The notes beneath the pieces were generated by a model that ran no database searches, had not been told where the DNA came from, and saw only the letters and a program-made list of their open reading frames with translations. Below are positions 35,007 through 46,953 of a stretch of DNA of 64,000 nucleotides, piece by piece. Each line of letters begins with the position of its first letter. The stretch's first letter is position 1. Both the position numbers and the translations under genes were made by a program. Source of the DNA: Branchipolynoe longqiensis (lineage: Eukaryota; Annelida; Polychaeta; Phyllodocida; Polynoidae). The DNA lies in assembly GCA_030323885.1 (NCBI GenBank), contig CM059190.1, positions 86,552,762 to 86,616,761 of the forward strand, in the 5' to 3' direction.

Positions 35007-35620
35007 GTGTTGGGGTGGGGTGGGGTATGGTGGGGTGAGACGGGGCGTGGTCGGGTTGGGTGGAGTGGAGTGGAGTGGATGGAGTGGAGTGGAGTGAGTG
35101 GAGTGGAGGGAGTGGATGGAGTGGAGTGGAGTGGAGTGGAGTGTGTGGAGTGGAGTGGAGTGGAGTGGGATGGAGTAGAGTGGGGGTGGATGAGTGGGAG
35201 TGGGTGGGATGGAGTGGAGTGGAGTGGGGTGGGGTGGGGTGGTTGGGATGGAGTGAGTGGATGAGTGAGTGGGGTGGGGTGGGTGTGTGGGCTGATGGAT
35301 CGAGTGGGTGGGGTGGGATGAGGGAGTGGGGTGGTGGGGGTGGATGGATTGAGTGGGGTGGGGTGGGATGGGTGGTGGGAGTGGAGTGGGGGTGGAGTAG
35401 TGGGTGGAGTGGGGTGGAGTGGAGTGGAGTGGAGTGGGAGGGTGGAGTGGAGTGGGAGTGAGTGGAGTGGAGTGAGTGGAGTGGAGGAGTGAGTGGATGG
35501 GAGGAGTGGGGTGGAGTGGAGTGGGGTGGGGTGGAGTGGAGTGGAGTGGGGTGGAGTGCAGTGCAGTTGAGTGGGGTTGGGTTGGGTGGGGCGGGATATG
35601 GGGGGGGGGGGTTGGACGGG
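35007..35620. repeat. (TGGAG/TGGGG)n satellite-like tract, about 600 bp
   Basis: Irregular GGAGT and GGGGT pentamers with occasional GATGGA. The strand is almost C-free, so both strands show long open frames that should not be called genes. Confidence 0.95.
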
Positions 35621-36219
35621 GCGGGGGTGCTGTCTTATGTCAGCAGTGCGCACTTAGATTAGAAGTCATAGTAGGGACCTTCACTGCACGCACATCTAAT
35701 GTTCACAGAGCGCTGCTGTTTGAATGATCTGCAAATGACACATTTAATAGTGTGCACAAAACGCTCGTCCCAGAGTGTGTCATGCATTTAACTTTGTGCG
35801 ATTGTTATTTAAGGGTGGTGGTGGAGTCGGGGTGGCTGTTTGGGGATGGGGTGATTTGGGAGGTAGAATGGTGGTGTTTGTAATTATTAAGGGTGGAGGG
35901 GTGGGGTGTTATTTAGGGGTATGATTGGGGGGGGGGGGGGGGGTTACGGGGGTAGAGGTGCTTAGAGGGAGTTAGTTTGTGGGTGTAGCCCATGGAGGGG
36001 GGGGGGGTGTTTATGTGGTAGTGGTGGAGTTTCGGGGTTGGGGGAGAGGGGTTGTCGTTGTTGGGAAGGGGGGGGGGGTCCCACTAAACAAAAAAATATA
36101 TATAACTTATTACGCGACAAGTTTGAAACTGTTGTGCCCAACCTAGAATAACAGTTTCAGATCCAAAAGTATGAAACAAGAGCTAACATAGGGATTCAGA
36201 ACCAATGCTAATGTAGTGG
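35621..36219. repeat. G-rich region with poly-G runs; no gene seen
   Basis: From 35800 to 36085 the sequence is G/T rich with a 17-G run at 35927-35943 and several 8-10 base runs. The rest is ordinary. Confidence 0.75.
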
Positions 36220-36405
36220 TCTGCACTGACCTCTCAGGCAAGTAACCACATAGACAGGTAGGCGTGGGGAGTGTGTTGATATCAGGGAGCCTAGGTGGTG
36301 TAATGGTTAGCACACTGGCCCGGAATGCAAAGAGATGTGGGTTCGAGTCCCGCTCTAGGCACAGTATTTCCCATTTTCATCAACCCCATGACACTAACAT
36401 AGGGA
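36220..36405 (+). mobile_element. SINE-B copy
   Basis: Starts GTCTGCACTGACCTCTCAGG, then the tRNA-like core (GGGAGCCTAGGTGGTGTAAT, GTTAGCACACTGGCC, GGTTCGAGTCC) and ATTTCCCATTTTCATCA. It is truncated after CCATGACACTAAC, where an earlier word (CATAGGGATTCAGAAC, also at 36188) recurs and may be a target duplication. Confidence 0.87.
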
Positions 36406-38730
36406 TTCAGAACATGCAACACTCCCCCCCCCCCCTCCCCCACACCCTCTCCCACACCCACCCCGTTCCAGCCGATAAGTTGAAATCATGCCAATAAACG
36501 ACACAAAGGCAGAGATGAAGTTGGGGCACAAAGTGACTTGGTAAAGTTCTGAATTGACAGGGCGCTTCACTGATGTTATTTTTAGCGGCGTTTCGTTAGC
36601 TGCATCACATGGTCGTTAGTCACATGGGCGATAATCAAAGCTTTCTGGCAGTGCCTCCATCACCTGTGTCTGTTGATAGATGCGTCGGGACATTTATGTA
36701 GTCTCTCCCATTAAAACGTTCTTCTTTTTTTTTCTTTTTTGTTGTTGTTTTATCCATTGTAATAAAATTGTTCCTTCAGATAATTAAAATTTCTCTGAAT
36801 CCAAGCGAGGTAATGAAAAATTCAACAAAAATTTCTGAACTTCCAACAGGGACAATCAAATGCTTACTCTACAGAATGTTGTTGGACTTCGTAATTGATG
36901 TATATATATATTTGTAAAACTGGAGGGAGGGGAAGAAACACAAAAAATACGTAGCGACCCTTTGATTTGTTCCATCGTTATAATTTGTACACAAACAAAG
37001 TTGAGAGGACATTTCAAGCAAATTTATAAAGAATGAGGTATGGTGGGAAACACAATCTCACATGCTGAGTGGAAACTGAGCTTGGTTATCCGTACTTATA
37101 AATCTACACATTGTAAACACCATATGTGTGACCATACACCACAAAATGAGTAGCTTTGCACACATGTAGATTTGCACACATGTAGATTTTGTGCTAAGAG
37201 CCCTCCAATGCATTGTGTATTACAAAGTCCATAAGACTTCCAATTCTTTTAATTGAGTAAATCCTACCTTTATTGACCATGTTATAAAATCTACAGAGCA
37301 AATTTTTTGTTGAAATTGGATAGGTTTTATGGACTCATTCACACTATTCACGCGTGACCTAATTCGGCATCAGAATGAGGCTGAGTACGCATTGGGCATT
37401 GGAAATTACCATAAGACACTGCTGTGTGCTGATGTGCCGATGTGCCGATGTGCATGAACTACTACAGAAATTAAAGTACAATTTGAAGATATTCACTTTT
37501 GAAACTATCATATTCATTTTTGCATACCTTTTTTTAATTTATTGGTCAATTTTCATGAAGATTGAGTGATGATCAGATGCATTTCAGTAGGCAATGTCAA
37601 CAAAGTCGCTCACCTTGGCTGCCAATCTTTTCTTAAATTCAAAATTGCATAACTTTCTTAATATATATATATTTGAAAAACCTTTTTAAAGCTTTTATTA
37701 ATTTGTAAATACTAGGACTAGTTGTTTAACTGTTGCACGGATAGCTACGCTAACAGTGTTGCATTACATTGTAAAATTTTCCGATATTATGAGAGATGGG
37801 ATATATGAACTCTACTATAATAAATTGCAACTTGTCTATAAAATGGTAATATATAAAACCAAAGGCATATGAGGGATATGTGGAGTTGGTATGCTATTAC
37901 TTATAAAGGATAGAAATTGTATAGTAAAATAGTATAGAGAGAGAGTGTCACTTCTTAGGTGGAGTCTTTGCGAAGTTGCCTCACATACCCCCTCCCCTCA
38001 AGAGTTATTTATGGATGTTCTGGAACCTATAAAAGTAATAAATGAGAGTCTCACTCTCCTACCTTTCACTCTTTATCTACTTTCCTTCCTTACCTGTATT
38101 GATTTCTTATTAGCCTGTCCACACCACTCACACCACCAGCCGTCGACTTTACAACATGATACCACCATAACTAGGCAGACTTGAAGTTGACAGTTACATT
38201 GTAGTTTAAGAATGGGAAAATCACCATGCAAGGGTCACCCAATCCTCGTGAAAATTGGCCAATAGATAGAAAACAGGTATGCAAAGATGAATATGGTAGT
38301 TTCAAAAATGAATACCCTCAAATTTTAGTGATTTTGAGAGGTATTGGTCAACGAAAAAGTATTCACATTACTTTTCATACAGCGGCACCTCGAAACACGT
38401 ATGTGGCCTCTTGTTTCAACATGGCCGCTAGCTTATTTATCTCAATTTTGCCCTCAAAGTAACTGAGGTAAAGTTGCTTCTCCGAGTATGATTTGTCAAT
38501 ATTTTAGTACAATAAAACCGCTGGTATAATTTTGAAGTTTACACACTCAGCTTTCTGGTGGTATATGTCACTCTTCTATTTTTTTATATTCTCAAAGTGG
38601 CTCATTTGATCATGTTGGGTCACATATCTACCCTTTTCAATATAAGTATTACTCTCTCGGGTAATGCATAGGCAATCGTTGCCAACAGTCTAGGTTCTGA
38701 TGCTCGGCTTGGCATCTGTTCTCGCTTTTT
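36406..38730. other. No gene seen in 2.3 kb
   Basis: Mostly AT-rich single-copy-looking sequence. I looked for splice-bounded frames and FAM53 continuation on both strands and found none that I could defend. Confidence 0.45.
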
Positions 38731-39135
38731 TCTACTATATTTATAATGCAACACACTCACGGCCCATACTCGACATGCCAGAGTGTGGTAGTCGGGGCGG
38801 GGGGGGGGCGGAGATTCAGACAAAGGAAGAGGTACTCTAATTTATAACGCAACACGCTCACGGCCATCCTCAACATGCCAGAGTGTGGTAGAGGGGGGGG
38901 GGGGGAGGAGGGGTGGAGGTTCATCAGTAACTCTTTTTCTACTATATTTATAACGCAACACGCTCACGGACCATACTCAACATGCCAGAGTGTGTAGTCG
39001 GGGGGGGGGAGGGGAGGGGTCGGTGGAGGTTCATCAGTAGCTTTTTTTCTACTATATTTATAGCGCAACACGCTCACGGACCATACTCAACATGCCAGAG
39101 TATGGTAGTCGGGGCGGGGGGGGGGGGGCAGAGGT
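38731..39135. repeat. About 105-bp tandem repeat, four units, each with a G run
   Basis: Units carry CTACTATATTTATAACGCAA, CACGCTCACGG, CATACTCAACATGCCAGAGT and a G run of 8-12 followed by GTTCATCAGTA. Starts are near 38731, 38838, 38939 and 39048. The G run sits at the same place in each unit but differs in length. Confidence 0.9.
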
Positions 39136-39273
39136 CCATCAATAGCTATTCGATAACTGCATTATATACTGCGAAGGACTGTCACCGTTTTACTTCCTGT
39201 TCAAGTGAACCTGTCGGCGATGTGTTACTACCAGAACCCAACGTCAGCAGACAGTGCCTTCACCCCGGCGCCT

Positions 39274-39610
39274 GTTGGTTAGTTGTAGGAGTTTTACATC
39301 CTGGCAACATCTAAGGACACATCAGTACGGGTACTGACTTGTAACAGTGTGCCCTTATGGCGACTTTATAGTGCTGCCCCACTACGAGATCAGGCTGTCA
39401 GCACCATGACCTGATATCCCACTTGGTCACATTATCCTGACATTGAGCCAACCAGTCCTTGGCCTATCGTAATAATGCCGAGCTCCTGGCAAGCAAGCAA
39501 CAAGTATAATTTTGTTTAAATCATTGGTTTGACTCGACCAGGGTTGGAATCCCATGATCTAGCAAAACGGAAGACGGGCTCTCTCAATTGATTGGGCCAT
39601 CCCTTCTGGT
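39274..39610 (-). mobile_element. SINE-A copy, head type B, 10-bp TSD
   Basis: Complete antisense copy flanked by CCCGGCGCCT at 39264-39273 and 39611-39620. Tail GTAGGAGTTTTACATCC; head end GGCCATCCCTTCTGGT. Confidence 0.92.
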
Positions 39611-39620
39611 CCCGGCGCCT

Positions 39621-40006
39621 TTAGTTAATTCCACGCAGCTTTCTCGTCGGGAAGAGGCGCATGAACGGAAATCCAGTGAGGCGAGGCGAGATGATGACGT
39701 CATACCATGGATCCGAGCAGGGAGGGAAGTGACGGGGTGAACCAAAACCAACATGTGCAATTAGATTATTTGTATAATTTTAGTAATTAAATGTTTTGAG
39801 TAATAAATTGAATATTAGAATTTTAAATAATTAAAAAAAAAAAAAAAATTCCACTGATCATTGCCAATCATTACTGCGAATCACCATCACCATCACTGCG
39901 AATCACCATCACCACCATCGCCATCACCACCATCAACATCATCACCACCACCACCAACACCATCCATTTAGTGCATTGGTGTGTTGCATTGTCTCCTTAA
40001 GTATCT
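39621..40006. other. No gene seen; A-run and CAC/CAT repeats
   Basis: A 16-A run lies at about 39833-39848, followed by ATCACCATCACCACC-type repeats (39885-39965). Confidence 0.6.
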
Positions 40007-40316
40007 ACCGGGTGCGGTGGCCGAATCGGTGGAGTGCAGGCCGTCTGTGCGGGGGATCATGAGTTCAATTCCCGGTCGAGTCAAACCGGTGGCTTACAAC
40101 ATTGATGCTTGTCACTTCTTAACTTGGTGCTCGGCATTAAAAGAATAGGGTAAGGACTGGGCAGCTCAGTGTCAGGATAATGTGACTGAGTGGGATATCA
40201 GGTCATGGTGCTGGTGGCCTGATTTCCCATTTCCCAGTGGGACAGCACTATAAAGTCACCATGAGTGCACTGTCACAAGTCGGTACCCGTCCTGATATCA
40301 CCTTAGTTGCTAGATG
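40007..40316 (+). mobile_element. SINE-A copy, sense, head type A
   Basis: Clear head: ACCGGGTGCGGTGGCCGAAT with A box, and GAGTTCAATTCCCGGTCGAG as B box. Body includes GGGACAGCACTATAAAG with a TTTCCCA duplication just before it; the AAC tail is missing. Confidence 0.9.
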
Positions 40317-40420
40317 ATTAGAGGTGGGAGGCGGGGGGGGGGGAGGAGTATAAAAAATGCTGTATCAGCAATTTTCACCTGTGGTAACGCGTGTGGGGAT
40401 ATGACTACTAGTACTACAAA

Positions 40421-40500
<80 letters not shown>

Positions 40501-40606
40501 TTACTATTACTACTACTATATATTACTATTACTATACTACTAACTTAATACTATACTACTTCTATACTATCTAATATTACTACTACTACTACACTACTAC
40601 TTAATA

Positions 40607-40651
<45 letters not shown>

Positions 40652-40945
40652 AACAACAACAACAAATACCACTACCAGTAGTAGTGGTGGCGGGGGGTAT
40701 AAAAATGCTGTCTCTGCAATTCTCACCTGTGGTAATGCGTGTGGGGATCTGACTACTAGTACTAGTACTACATATACTACTACTACTAATACTAATACCA
40801 CTACCAGTAGTAGTGGTGGCGGGGGGTACTAGTACTACAAATACTACTACTAATACTACTACTAGTACCACCACCACAACCAGTAATAGTGGTGGCGCGG
40901 TGTATAAAAATGCTGCCTCTGCAATTGTCACCTGTCTAAAACCTC
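40317..40945. repeat. (ACT)n microsatellite with a repeated spacer module
   Basis: Long ACT triplet runs alternate with a module carrying GGCGGGGGG, TATAAAAATGCTG, GCAATTCTCACCTGTGGTAA and GTGTGGGGAT. The module is present at about 40326-40410, 40688-40760 and, shortened, at 40815 and 40890-40945. Triplet and module have therefore been duplicated together. Confidence 0.9.
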
Positions 40946-41085
40946 TTGGGCTAAACTCTCGATGTATTTGATGGTTCTACGTAATGCCATCACATTGGGT
41001 TGGCTGTTTTACGTAAAACCTGATATATTTGAGGATACCACTTTAATAAATTCACTAATTGGCTTGGGTTTAAGAAACGGAAATT

Positions 41086-41195
41086 ACACACATACATGTA
41101 TACATACACACATGCATATACATACATGCACATACACACACATATACACACACACACACACACGGCCATACACACACATACACACACACAGTTAT
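41086..41195. repeat. (CATA)n and (CA)n microsatellite
   Basis: ACATACATGTAT-type repeats grade into ACACACACA. Confidence 0.93.
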
Positions 41196-41247
41196 CGCTG
41201 ATTTGCTACACTGCTATTTTATTCACTTTCTCCAGCCTAGCACCCGA

Positions 41248-41991
41248 TAGACGGGATCATGGTTCCGACTGTGCATGCGCTGAAAACGGCCTTACCAGCA
41301 AAGCAAATGCGAATGGCCATTGAGTTTGTCGATACGCATAGGGAAAAACTTCGATTTTATTCAAACTGTATACATAACAATTTGGCATAAACATGTATGC
41401 ACACATGCAATATAATGATCTGATGAATATAGCTAAGACAAAACTAGCCATAGTTAAACATATTGAGCTAAGAAACATACTATTCCACACATAACAATCA
41501 GTGATATCCAATTCACCATTATTAATTCTTGTTCTAAATATTAAAATGCCAAATGTGTCAACATACAATTGTTTCAAAGAAATATATAACCAATATCTGA
41601 TTAACCCTACTCATTTTCTAGTTCTACATATGTCATTAACCATAGGATATAAATAAAAACATTAATAAAATAAGTAAAACTCACTCTGGCTATGGCTCTA
41701 ACACTAATCTGAGTGCCCAGATTTGTCTAAATCTAAATGCATATGGCATAAGGTGTGCATATTATATTGATGTAAATGCAATGCTGGATAAAAGATTAAT
41801 ATCCTAATTTATTATATATATTTTGTTAGTTGGTATTCTATGTTTCAAACAAGAGCTGAGATGAGCTGAAACCAGCACATTTCATAGCTGCACCCAGTAT
41901 ATTAGCATGTGCCATGTGCTTCTCGTGGGTTTGTTTTGCTCTGACGCATCCCACAATGCACCGCGCCGCTGGAACAGGGATGTAGTCTATA
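41248..41991 (-). repeat. Repeat X, full copy
   Basis: Aligns with 10741-11481 across its whole length with small indels; same end words (GTTCCGACTGTGCATGCGCTG and GATGTAGTCTATAGG). It preserves the uninterrupted AATATAATGATCTG site where the second DIRS element has inserted in another copy. Confidence 0.82.
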
Positions 41992-42351
41992 GGAAGAGGA
42001 CAATCACCTCTCTCCCCTCCACACATGCGAGTAAAACCTGGGTTTTTCAGCGTGTTCTCGCCCACGCACATGCAGGGGCCGTCTAACTATAACACAATTG
42101 ACCATTGAGGCCGATTTACCTACTCATCTGTTTTATTCACACTTCCTTCACAACATTACAATATTATTTGACACATTAGTTGTGTGACATCCTGACAATG
42201 CCGGATTTTTATCCTATTTGTATGGACCTATTTCATATGACTTCAGCATAGGTAGTATTTAGGTCAGTGCGCGTGCTGCTTGGCTGCAGGACGACACACT
42301 GTAGCTTGGTACCCCGCTACCTAGACCAAGCTAGACACACTGTCACACTGC

Positions 42352-42760
42352 AAACTCAATGGCTATGAGCAATCTTCATACAGAAAAAGTGAAATATCTC
42401 TAAAAGTAGTAAAGCCATACCACCTAGAAACAACCGCTTGGAACACATATAGAAAACATATTCAACGAACAGATTACATTAAATGTATACGGTTAGGGTT
42501 CTGCAGTTCTATTAATGTTGAATAAAATAGTCGTTTTGCACCGCACATACCGGCAAACTCAATGCATTGTCAATGGCAGTGAGCAATCTTCATACAGAAA
42601 AAGTGAAATATCTCTAAAACCACACCACCTAGAAACAAACCGCTTGGAACACATATAGAAAACATATTATATCAAATTTATAAGGATAGGGTTCTGCATT
42701 TCTATTAATTTTGAATAAAATAAACGTTTTGCACTGCGCATACCGGCAAACTCAATGGCA
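42352..42760. repeat. About 200-bp tandem duplication
   Basis: Two units share GAGCAATCTTCATACAGAAA, GTGAAATATCTCTAAAA, CCGCTTGGAACACATATAG and GTTCTGCA. Each is bounded by CAAACTCAATGGC-type words (42351, 42554, 42747), related to the recurring core in repeat X. Confidence 0.88.
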
Positions 42761-42954
42761 GTGTGCATTCGTTCTGCAGCCAAGGTGCGTGCACATACAC
42801 AATGTTTATAAACATTGAAAGTGGTCTATATGTGCATGTCTATTTATACTATTCATACTATTTATACTATTTATGATAACCCTGTATAGCACTGGTTCGT
42901 TTAACACTGCATTTTTGTTAGGAATGCATCTAGAGCGCTAACCGGGGTGTTGCT

Positions 42955-43027
42955 ACATACATACATACATATACACACATACATACATACATACATACAT
43001 ACATACATACATACATACATACATACA
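42955..43027. repeat. (CATA)n microsatellite, left flank of DIRS insertion
   Basis: ATACATACAT repeats run up to the first base of the DIRS element. The same tetranucleotide resumes at 48359 on the other side, so the element integrated inside a microsatellite. Confidence 0.93.
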
Positions 43028-43097
43028 TTTTACCTCGGTACAACGCCTCGGCTAATCGAGGCCGAGGGAGAAGGAAGCAACATCCGGGTTCAGCAAT
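43028..43097 (+). repeat. Left inverted terminal repeat of DIRS copy 1
   Basis: TTTTACCTCGGTACAACGCC to GGTTCAGCAAT. Bases 43028-43070 are complementary to 48002-48044 in the internal region; 43066-43097 are complementary to 48241-48272 in the right end. Confidence 0.93.
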
Positions 43098-43324
43098 TAG
43101 CATATTCCGCTCATAACTGGAGGAACGTTACGAGCAGCTCAGCAGTTTTCACACGGATTACTACTCTTTCTACTGTAAGTACCGGAACATAAACTGACAA
43201 GATTGTTTATGAATACATATAGCACACGCTCATAGACTTGTTGTTGAGTTCTTTTTTGCTAATAAGTAATAATCTCAAGCGTGGTGTTTAGCCGGTGCTG
43301 TAGATTGAGGCATCCATTTTATTT

Positions 43325-43445
43325 TTGCCGCCCGTTGCCGAACGGAGAGACACGTTGACTGGAGTCATTTCGTCGCTTAGATAGTTATTGCCGCCCGTTG
43401 CCCAACGGAGAGACATGTTGGCTGGAGCCATTTCGTCGTTATGAT
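43325..43445 (+). repeat. Two hairpin units in the DIRS leader
   Basis: TTGCCGCCCGTTGCCGAACGG is repeated as TTGCCGCCCGTTGCCCAACGG, each followed by GAGAGACA(C/T)GTTG and a GGAG(T/C)CATTTCGTCG tail. CCGTTGCCGAACGG can fold as a small hairpin. The same unit is expanded in DIRS copy 2. Confidence 0.85.
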
Positions 43446-43763
43446 AGTTTTTTCTAAGACGTACCTCCGAGTATCATAATATTTTCTCCAACTTGTTGGC
43501 GTCGTAGCCACAGGTGGGAGAAGTCTATGGTACAGAGAGTGTGGGCGCGACCTACACTGGTCCCGCCCCGCGTTGGTATCGGCTCGCTTGCGACCGTTTA
43601 TACCTCCGATGCTTTAGCTTACTCACGCCTGGGTTAATAACTGGTGTAAATACAGTTTTATTACCCCTGTAAGACCACCTGGCCTCATAGTACTGTTCCA
43701 CTGGTTCAGTTTACTTGAGTTGTGGGTTTAAAACGCCTTTTGGTTGTTTTCAGACCCTTCAGG

Positions 43764-45070
43764 ATGGCCACGAAGCGGGGTGACAAGGGTGCACCTCATA
43801 CCCTCAGTGAGGGGGACGCGGCGTCGGGACGCCAGTCAGCCGGGTCACGTGATCGTTCCCCTGAGCCGGGACCCTCGCAGCTAGCGGCCAACGAGCAGAT
43901 GGTCAAGCTCATACGCGAGCAGCTGCAACAGCTGCTCCCTACACCCAAAACGTCAACAAAAGCAGATGCCTCCCAATCCGAACTATCGGAGTGGGAGGAT
44001 CTGTCGGACCAGCCTACTACCGACTCGGAGGTGGCCTTGGGGCGCAAACGAAAGCACCCCAAAAAGTACTCGTCTGGCGGAGATGAGTACTACAAGGCCA
44101 GGAACAAGGTCCGGAAGGTAAAAAGGACAAAGAAAAAGTCCAAATCAAAGAAGAAGAAGTCGAAGTCTTCTTCCTCTGACTCCTCTGGTCATTCGACTAC
44201 CACGGAGTCAGAGTCGGATGACCCACATCCCGGTACCTTTGCCAACATCACTGTAAAGGGGGCAAGGAAAATCAGGACGGTCAAGAAGCGGCGAATCAAC
44301 ACCTGCACGCTCCTGAGAAAGAATGTCAGAGGTCACTTTGACACCTTCAAACCCGCAGAGACTCTGACAAAGCTCGCGGAGGAATATACGGGCATCAAAG
44401 GGATTCCCGAGGCCACCATCAAAGAGATGGACGAGGACGTGACAATGAGCGAGGACAGGAAAAAGTTTGAGACCTGTCTCCATACCGTACATAAAGGAGT
44501 CCTGGTGGCACTGCGGCAATCATGCCGGTGGCCAACCGAATGATGACCGGGAATAAGTTCACCACGGTTACTAAAGACATGAACGCGGCTATCGCGTCGT
44601 TAACTGCGACGACCAATTTCTTGTCGTACAGGCGTTTCGAAAATGTGTTCAAATCCGTTACCACCGACGCTGGCAAACAAGTTGCCCGCTCCAAAAAGGT
44701 CGTCGACAACGACGGGAAAGAGTTTACTCTTTTCTTGGCGCCTAAACCCATCAAAGGCAAGCCGCTTGACCACAGCAAAATGTTTGGAGGGCAGCTACAA
44801 TACCTGTTCAAACAGGTAGAAACTCAAGCGAAGCAATCCAAACACCTGGACGGGAAGAAGGATTCCAATGTCGCTAAGTTTAAGAAATCCAGATCGGATT
44901 TTCGAGGACGGCGGACCGGCCAGTCGACCAACCGCTTCGGCAGCCGCAACTACGGCTATCAACCAAGGGGACGCGGCCAGAGGAACCAGTACGGCTGGAA
45001 CGACGGCAACCGCCCCTTCAGGAGAGACAACCCTCCCCAGAAGCAGTTCCCCAAACCAGGCAACAAGTAG
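43764..45070 (+). CDS. Gag-like protein of DIRS copy 1, with one frame change
   Basis: The likely start is ATG 43764 (MATKRGDKGAPH); an in-frame ATG at 43722 is less likely. The first frame ends at 44543, and homologous reading continues in the -1 frame from about 44510 to 45070. The N-terminal third is acidic/serine rich, residues near 120-155 form a Lys-rich stretch (KKKSKSKKKKSKSSSS), a central helical region follows (HFDTFKPAETLTKL), and the C-terminus is Arg/Gly/Asn rich (RGRRTGQ, YQPRGRGQRNQ), suited to nucleic-acid binding. No zinc knuckle is seen. Function as structural/nucleic-acid-binding Gag is inferred from position. The break is either a one-base deletion or programmed -1 frameshifting; no clear slippery heptamer was seen. 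Confidence 0.8.
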
Positions 45071-45129
45071 AGCCTGAGGAGCAACCCAGTGTAAGCCCTT
45101 TTTGTGCTGGCAATGTCTCTAATCACATT

Positions 45130-46953
45130 ATGAACTGGGAACAACTGACTCATGATCAGTCAGTTCTCGATATTGTTAGAGGAGTTTTCATTCCTTTTAC
45201 ACAAACGCCTTTACAACATAAAGTCCCTTTCCCCTACCGCTTAACGCAACACGAAAAACTATCGTTAGACATAGAAGTAAACAAATTTCAATCAAAAGGT
45301 ATCATTACTACCGTCCAACATACAGAAGGGGAATATATCTCAAATATCTTCTCAAGGCCCAAACCTAATGGCGACATTAGAATGATCCTTGACTTAACTA
45401 TTCTAAATACTTTAGTTGAATATAAGCACTTCAAAATGTTTTCGTTAGAAACAGCCCGTGACCTAGTAAGCCAAGGCTCGTGGCTCGCAAGCGTAGACCT
45501 CAAAGACGCTTACTATACCATACCGATTTATGAGGCCCATCGAAAATTTCTTCGATTTTTGTGGCAAGGCCAATTGTACCAATTTACATGCTTGCCAAAT
45601 GGCCTCGCCTGTGCTCCACGGTTATTTACAAAGCTACTTAAACCAGTATTTGCGGAAATGGCCAAGAAAGGCCATGTTATGTTTCCATATATTGATGACT
45701 CGTTTATTGTGGCACGCACAAAGAACGATTGCTTTTTAGCCATAAATGACTTATGTGATACATTAACCCACTTGGGGTTTTTCATTCATGCAACCAAATC
45801 GGTTCTACAACCAACATTCCTATTAAAATTCTTGGGTTTCTTTATTAATACAAAAGAAATGACAATCTCCCTAACATCAGACAAGATTGAAAAATTTAGT
45901 ACTACAGCCTCTGACCTTTTAAACATAAAACGACCAAAAATAAGGCAAGTCGCAGTACTCATTGGCCTAATGGTGGCTTATGCGCCAGCCGTATTATACG
46001 GGAAAGCACATATTAAATCCCTCGAAATAGATAAAAATATCGCGCTCAATAAAGCTAAGGGAAATTTCGAATGCCAAATGACGATCTCCAAAGCAGGACA
46101 TGATAACATCCAATGGTGGATGGAACATTTATTTAATTCCCATAATCCCATCCGTATGGAAGAGCCCAACACAACAGTTACAACTGATGCGTCACTAGAG
46201 GGGTGGGGTGCCCACAGAGGAAATGAAGCTACTGGGGGCCGCTGGTTAGATAACGAAATAGAAGATCATATAAACGTCCTAGAATTAAGAGCCATCTACC
46301 TAGGACTTACAAGCTTAGTAAAAATAGATAAACTTACTGTCCAAGTTTTAACTGATAATACTACCGCAATGGCATACATCCGTAACATGGGTGGGACAAA
46401 GTCCACAGCTTGCAACGAGATAGCAAAACTCATTTGGGATTGGGCAGAAAAACAACATGTTTGGATTACAGTAGCTCACATCCCAGGTAAACTAAATACG
46501 TTGGCCGACAACAAAAGTCGCCATTTTCATGACCATTTAGAATGGTCCCTCAGCCCGAACATATTTCTAGCCATTTGTCAGGAATGGGGCTTGCCAGACA
46601 TAGACCTTTTTGCCTCACGTAAAAACAAAAAACTTGATAAGTATGTATCCTGGCACCCAGAACCACATGCGTGGCGAGTGGATGCTTTTTCCCTCACTTG
46701 GAATAACGCATTTTATTATATTTTTCCACCATTCAGCTTGGTCAGCAGAGTAGCCAGAAAGATCAGGCTAGACAAGACCCATGCGGTATTGATAGTACCA
46801 GACTGGAACACTCAGCCCTGGCGGGCCATAGTCGAATGGGAAGCAAAGAAGGTTTTAAAATTCCCAAGAGGGCAGGAAAACCTACAACATCAAGGAAAAG
46901 TGACGACACAAGGGGACGTGTCAACAACCCCCCTACTGGCATTCCTTTTCTAA
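45130..46953 (+). CDS. DIRS reverse transcriptase / RNase H / methyltransferase-like polyprotein
   Basis: 607 codons, intact. RT (about 55-245): catalytic Asp123 in SVDLKDAYY, LPNGLACAPRLF, and the YIDD box at 187-190. RNase H (about 345-465): Asp353 (TTDASLEGWG), Glu385 (VLELRA), Asp409 (LTDNTTAM) and Asp460 (LADNKSR). The C-terminal part (about 470-575) has DIDLFASRKNKKL, VDAFSLTW, FPPFSLVSRV and VPDWNTQPW, the segment described in DIRS elements as DAM-like methyltransferase. It copies the element RNA to DNA before circularisation (family knowledge). The ORF begins 60 bases after gag ends. It stops at TAA 46951-46953, and the recombinase N-terminal frame continues in the same phase. Confidence 0.96.
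   Translation: MNWEQLTHDQSVLDIVRGVFIPFTQTPLQHKVPFPYRLTQHEKLSLDIEVNKFQSKGIITTVQHTEGEYISNIFSRPKPNGDIRMILDLTILNTLVEYKHFKMFSLETARDLVSQGSWLASVDLKDAYYTIPIYEAHRKFLRFLWQGQLYQFTCLPNGLACAPRLFTKLLKPVFAEMAKKGHVMFPYIDDSFIVARTKNDCFLAINDLCDTLTHLGFFIHATKSVLQPTFLLKFLGFFINTKEMTISLTSDKIEKFSTTASDLLNIKRPKIRQVAVLIGLMVAYAPAVLYGKAHIKSLEIDKNIALNKAKGNFECQMTISKAGHDNIQWWMEHLFNSHNPIRMEEPNTTVTTDASLEGWGAHRGNEATGGRWLDNEIEDHINVLELRAIYLGLTSLVKIDKLTVQVLTDNTTAMAYIRNMGGTKSTACNEIAKLIWDWAEKQHVWITVAHIPGKLNTLADNKSRHFHDHLEWSLSPNIFLAICQEWGLPDIDLFASRKNKKLDKYVSWHPEPHAWRVDAFSLTWNNAFYYIFPPFSLVSRVARKIRLDKTHAVLIVPDWNTQPWRAIVEWEAKKVLKFPRGQENLQHQGKVTTQGDVSTTPLLAFLF

Noticed and set aside
34946..35727. 235-codon minus-strand frame and several Trp/Gly/Val/Glu frames
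   Set aside because: Created by the (TGGAG)n tract.
36283..36362. Possible functional tRNA gene
   Set aside because: A and B boxes are present, but the same sequence is repeated as SINE-B with a body; it does not fold into a full acceptor stem by eye.
37375..37569. Small frame with a hydrophobic C-terminus
   Set aside because: Single short frame in AT-rich DNA, no homology I recognise and no exon signals.
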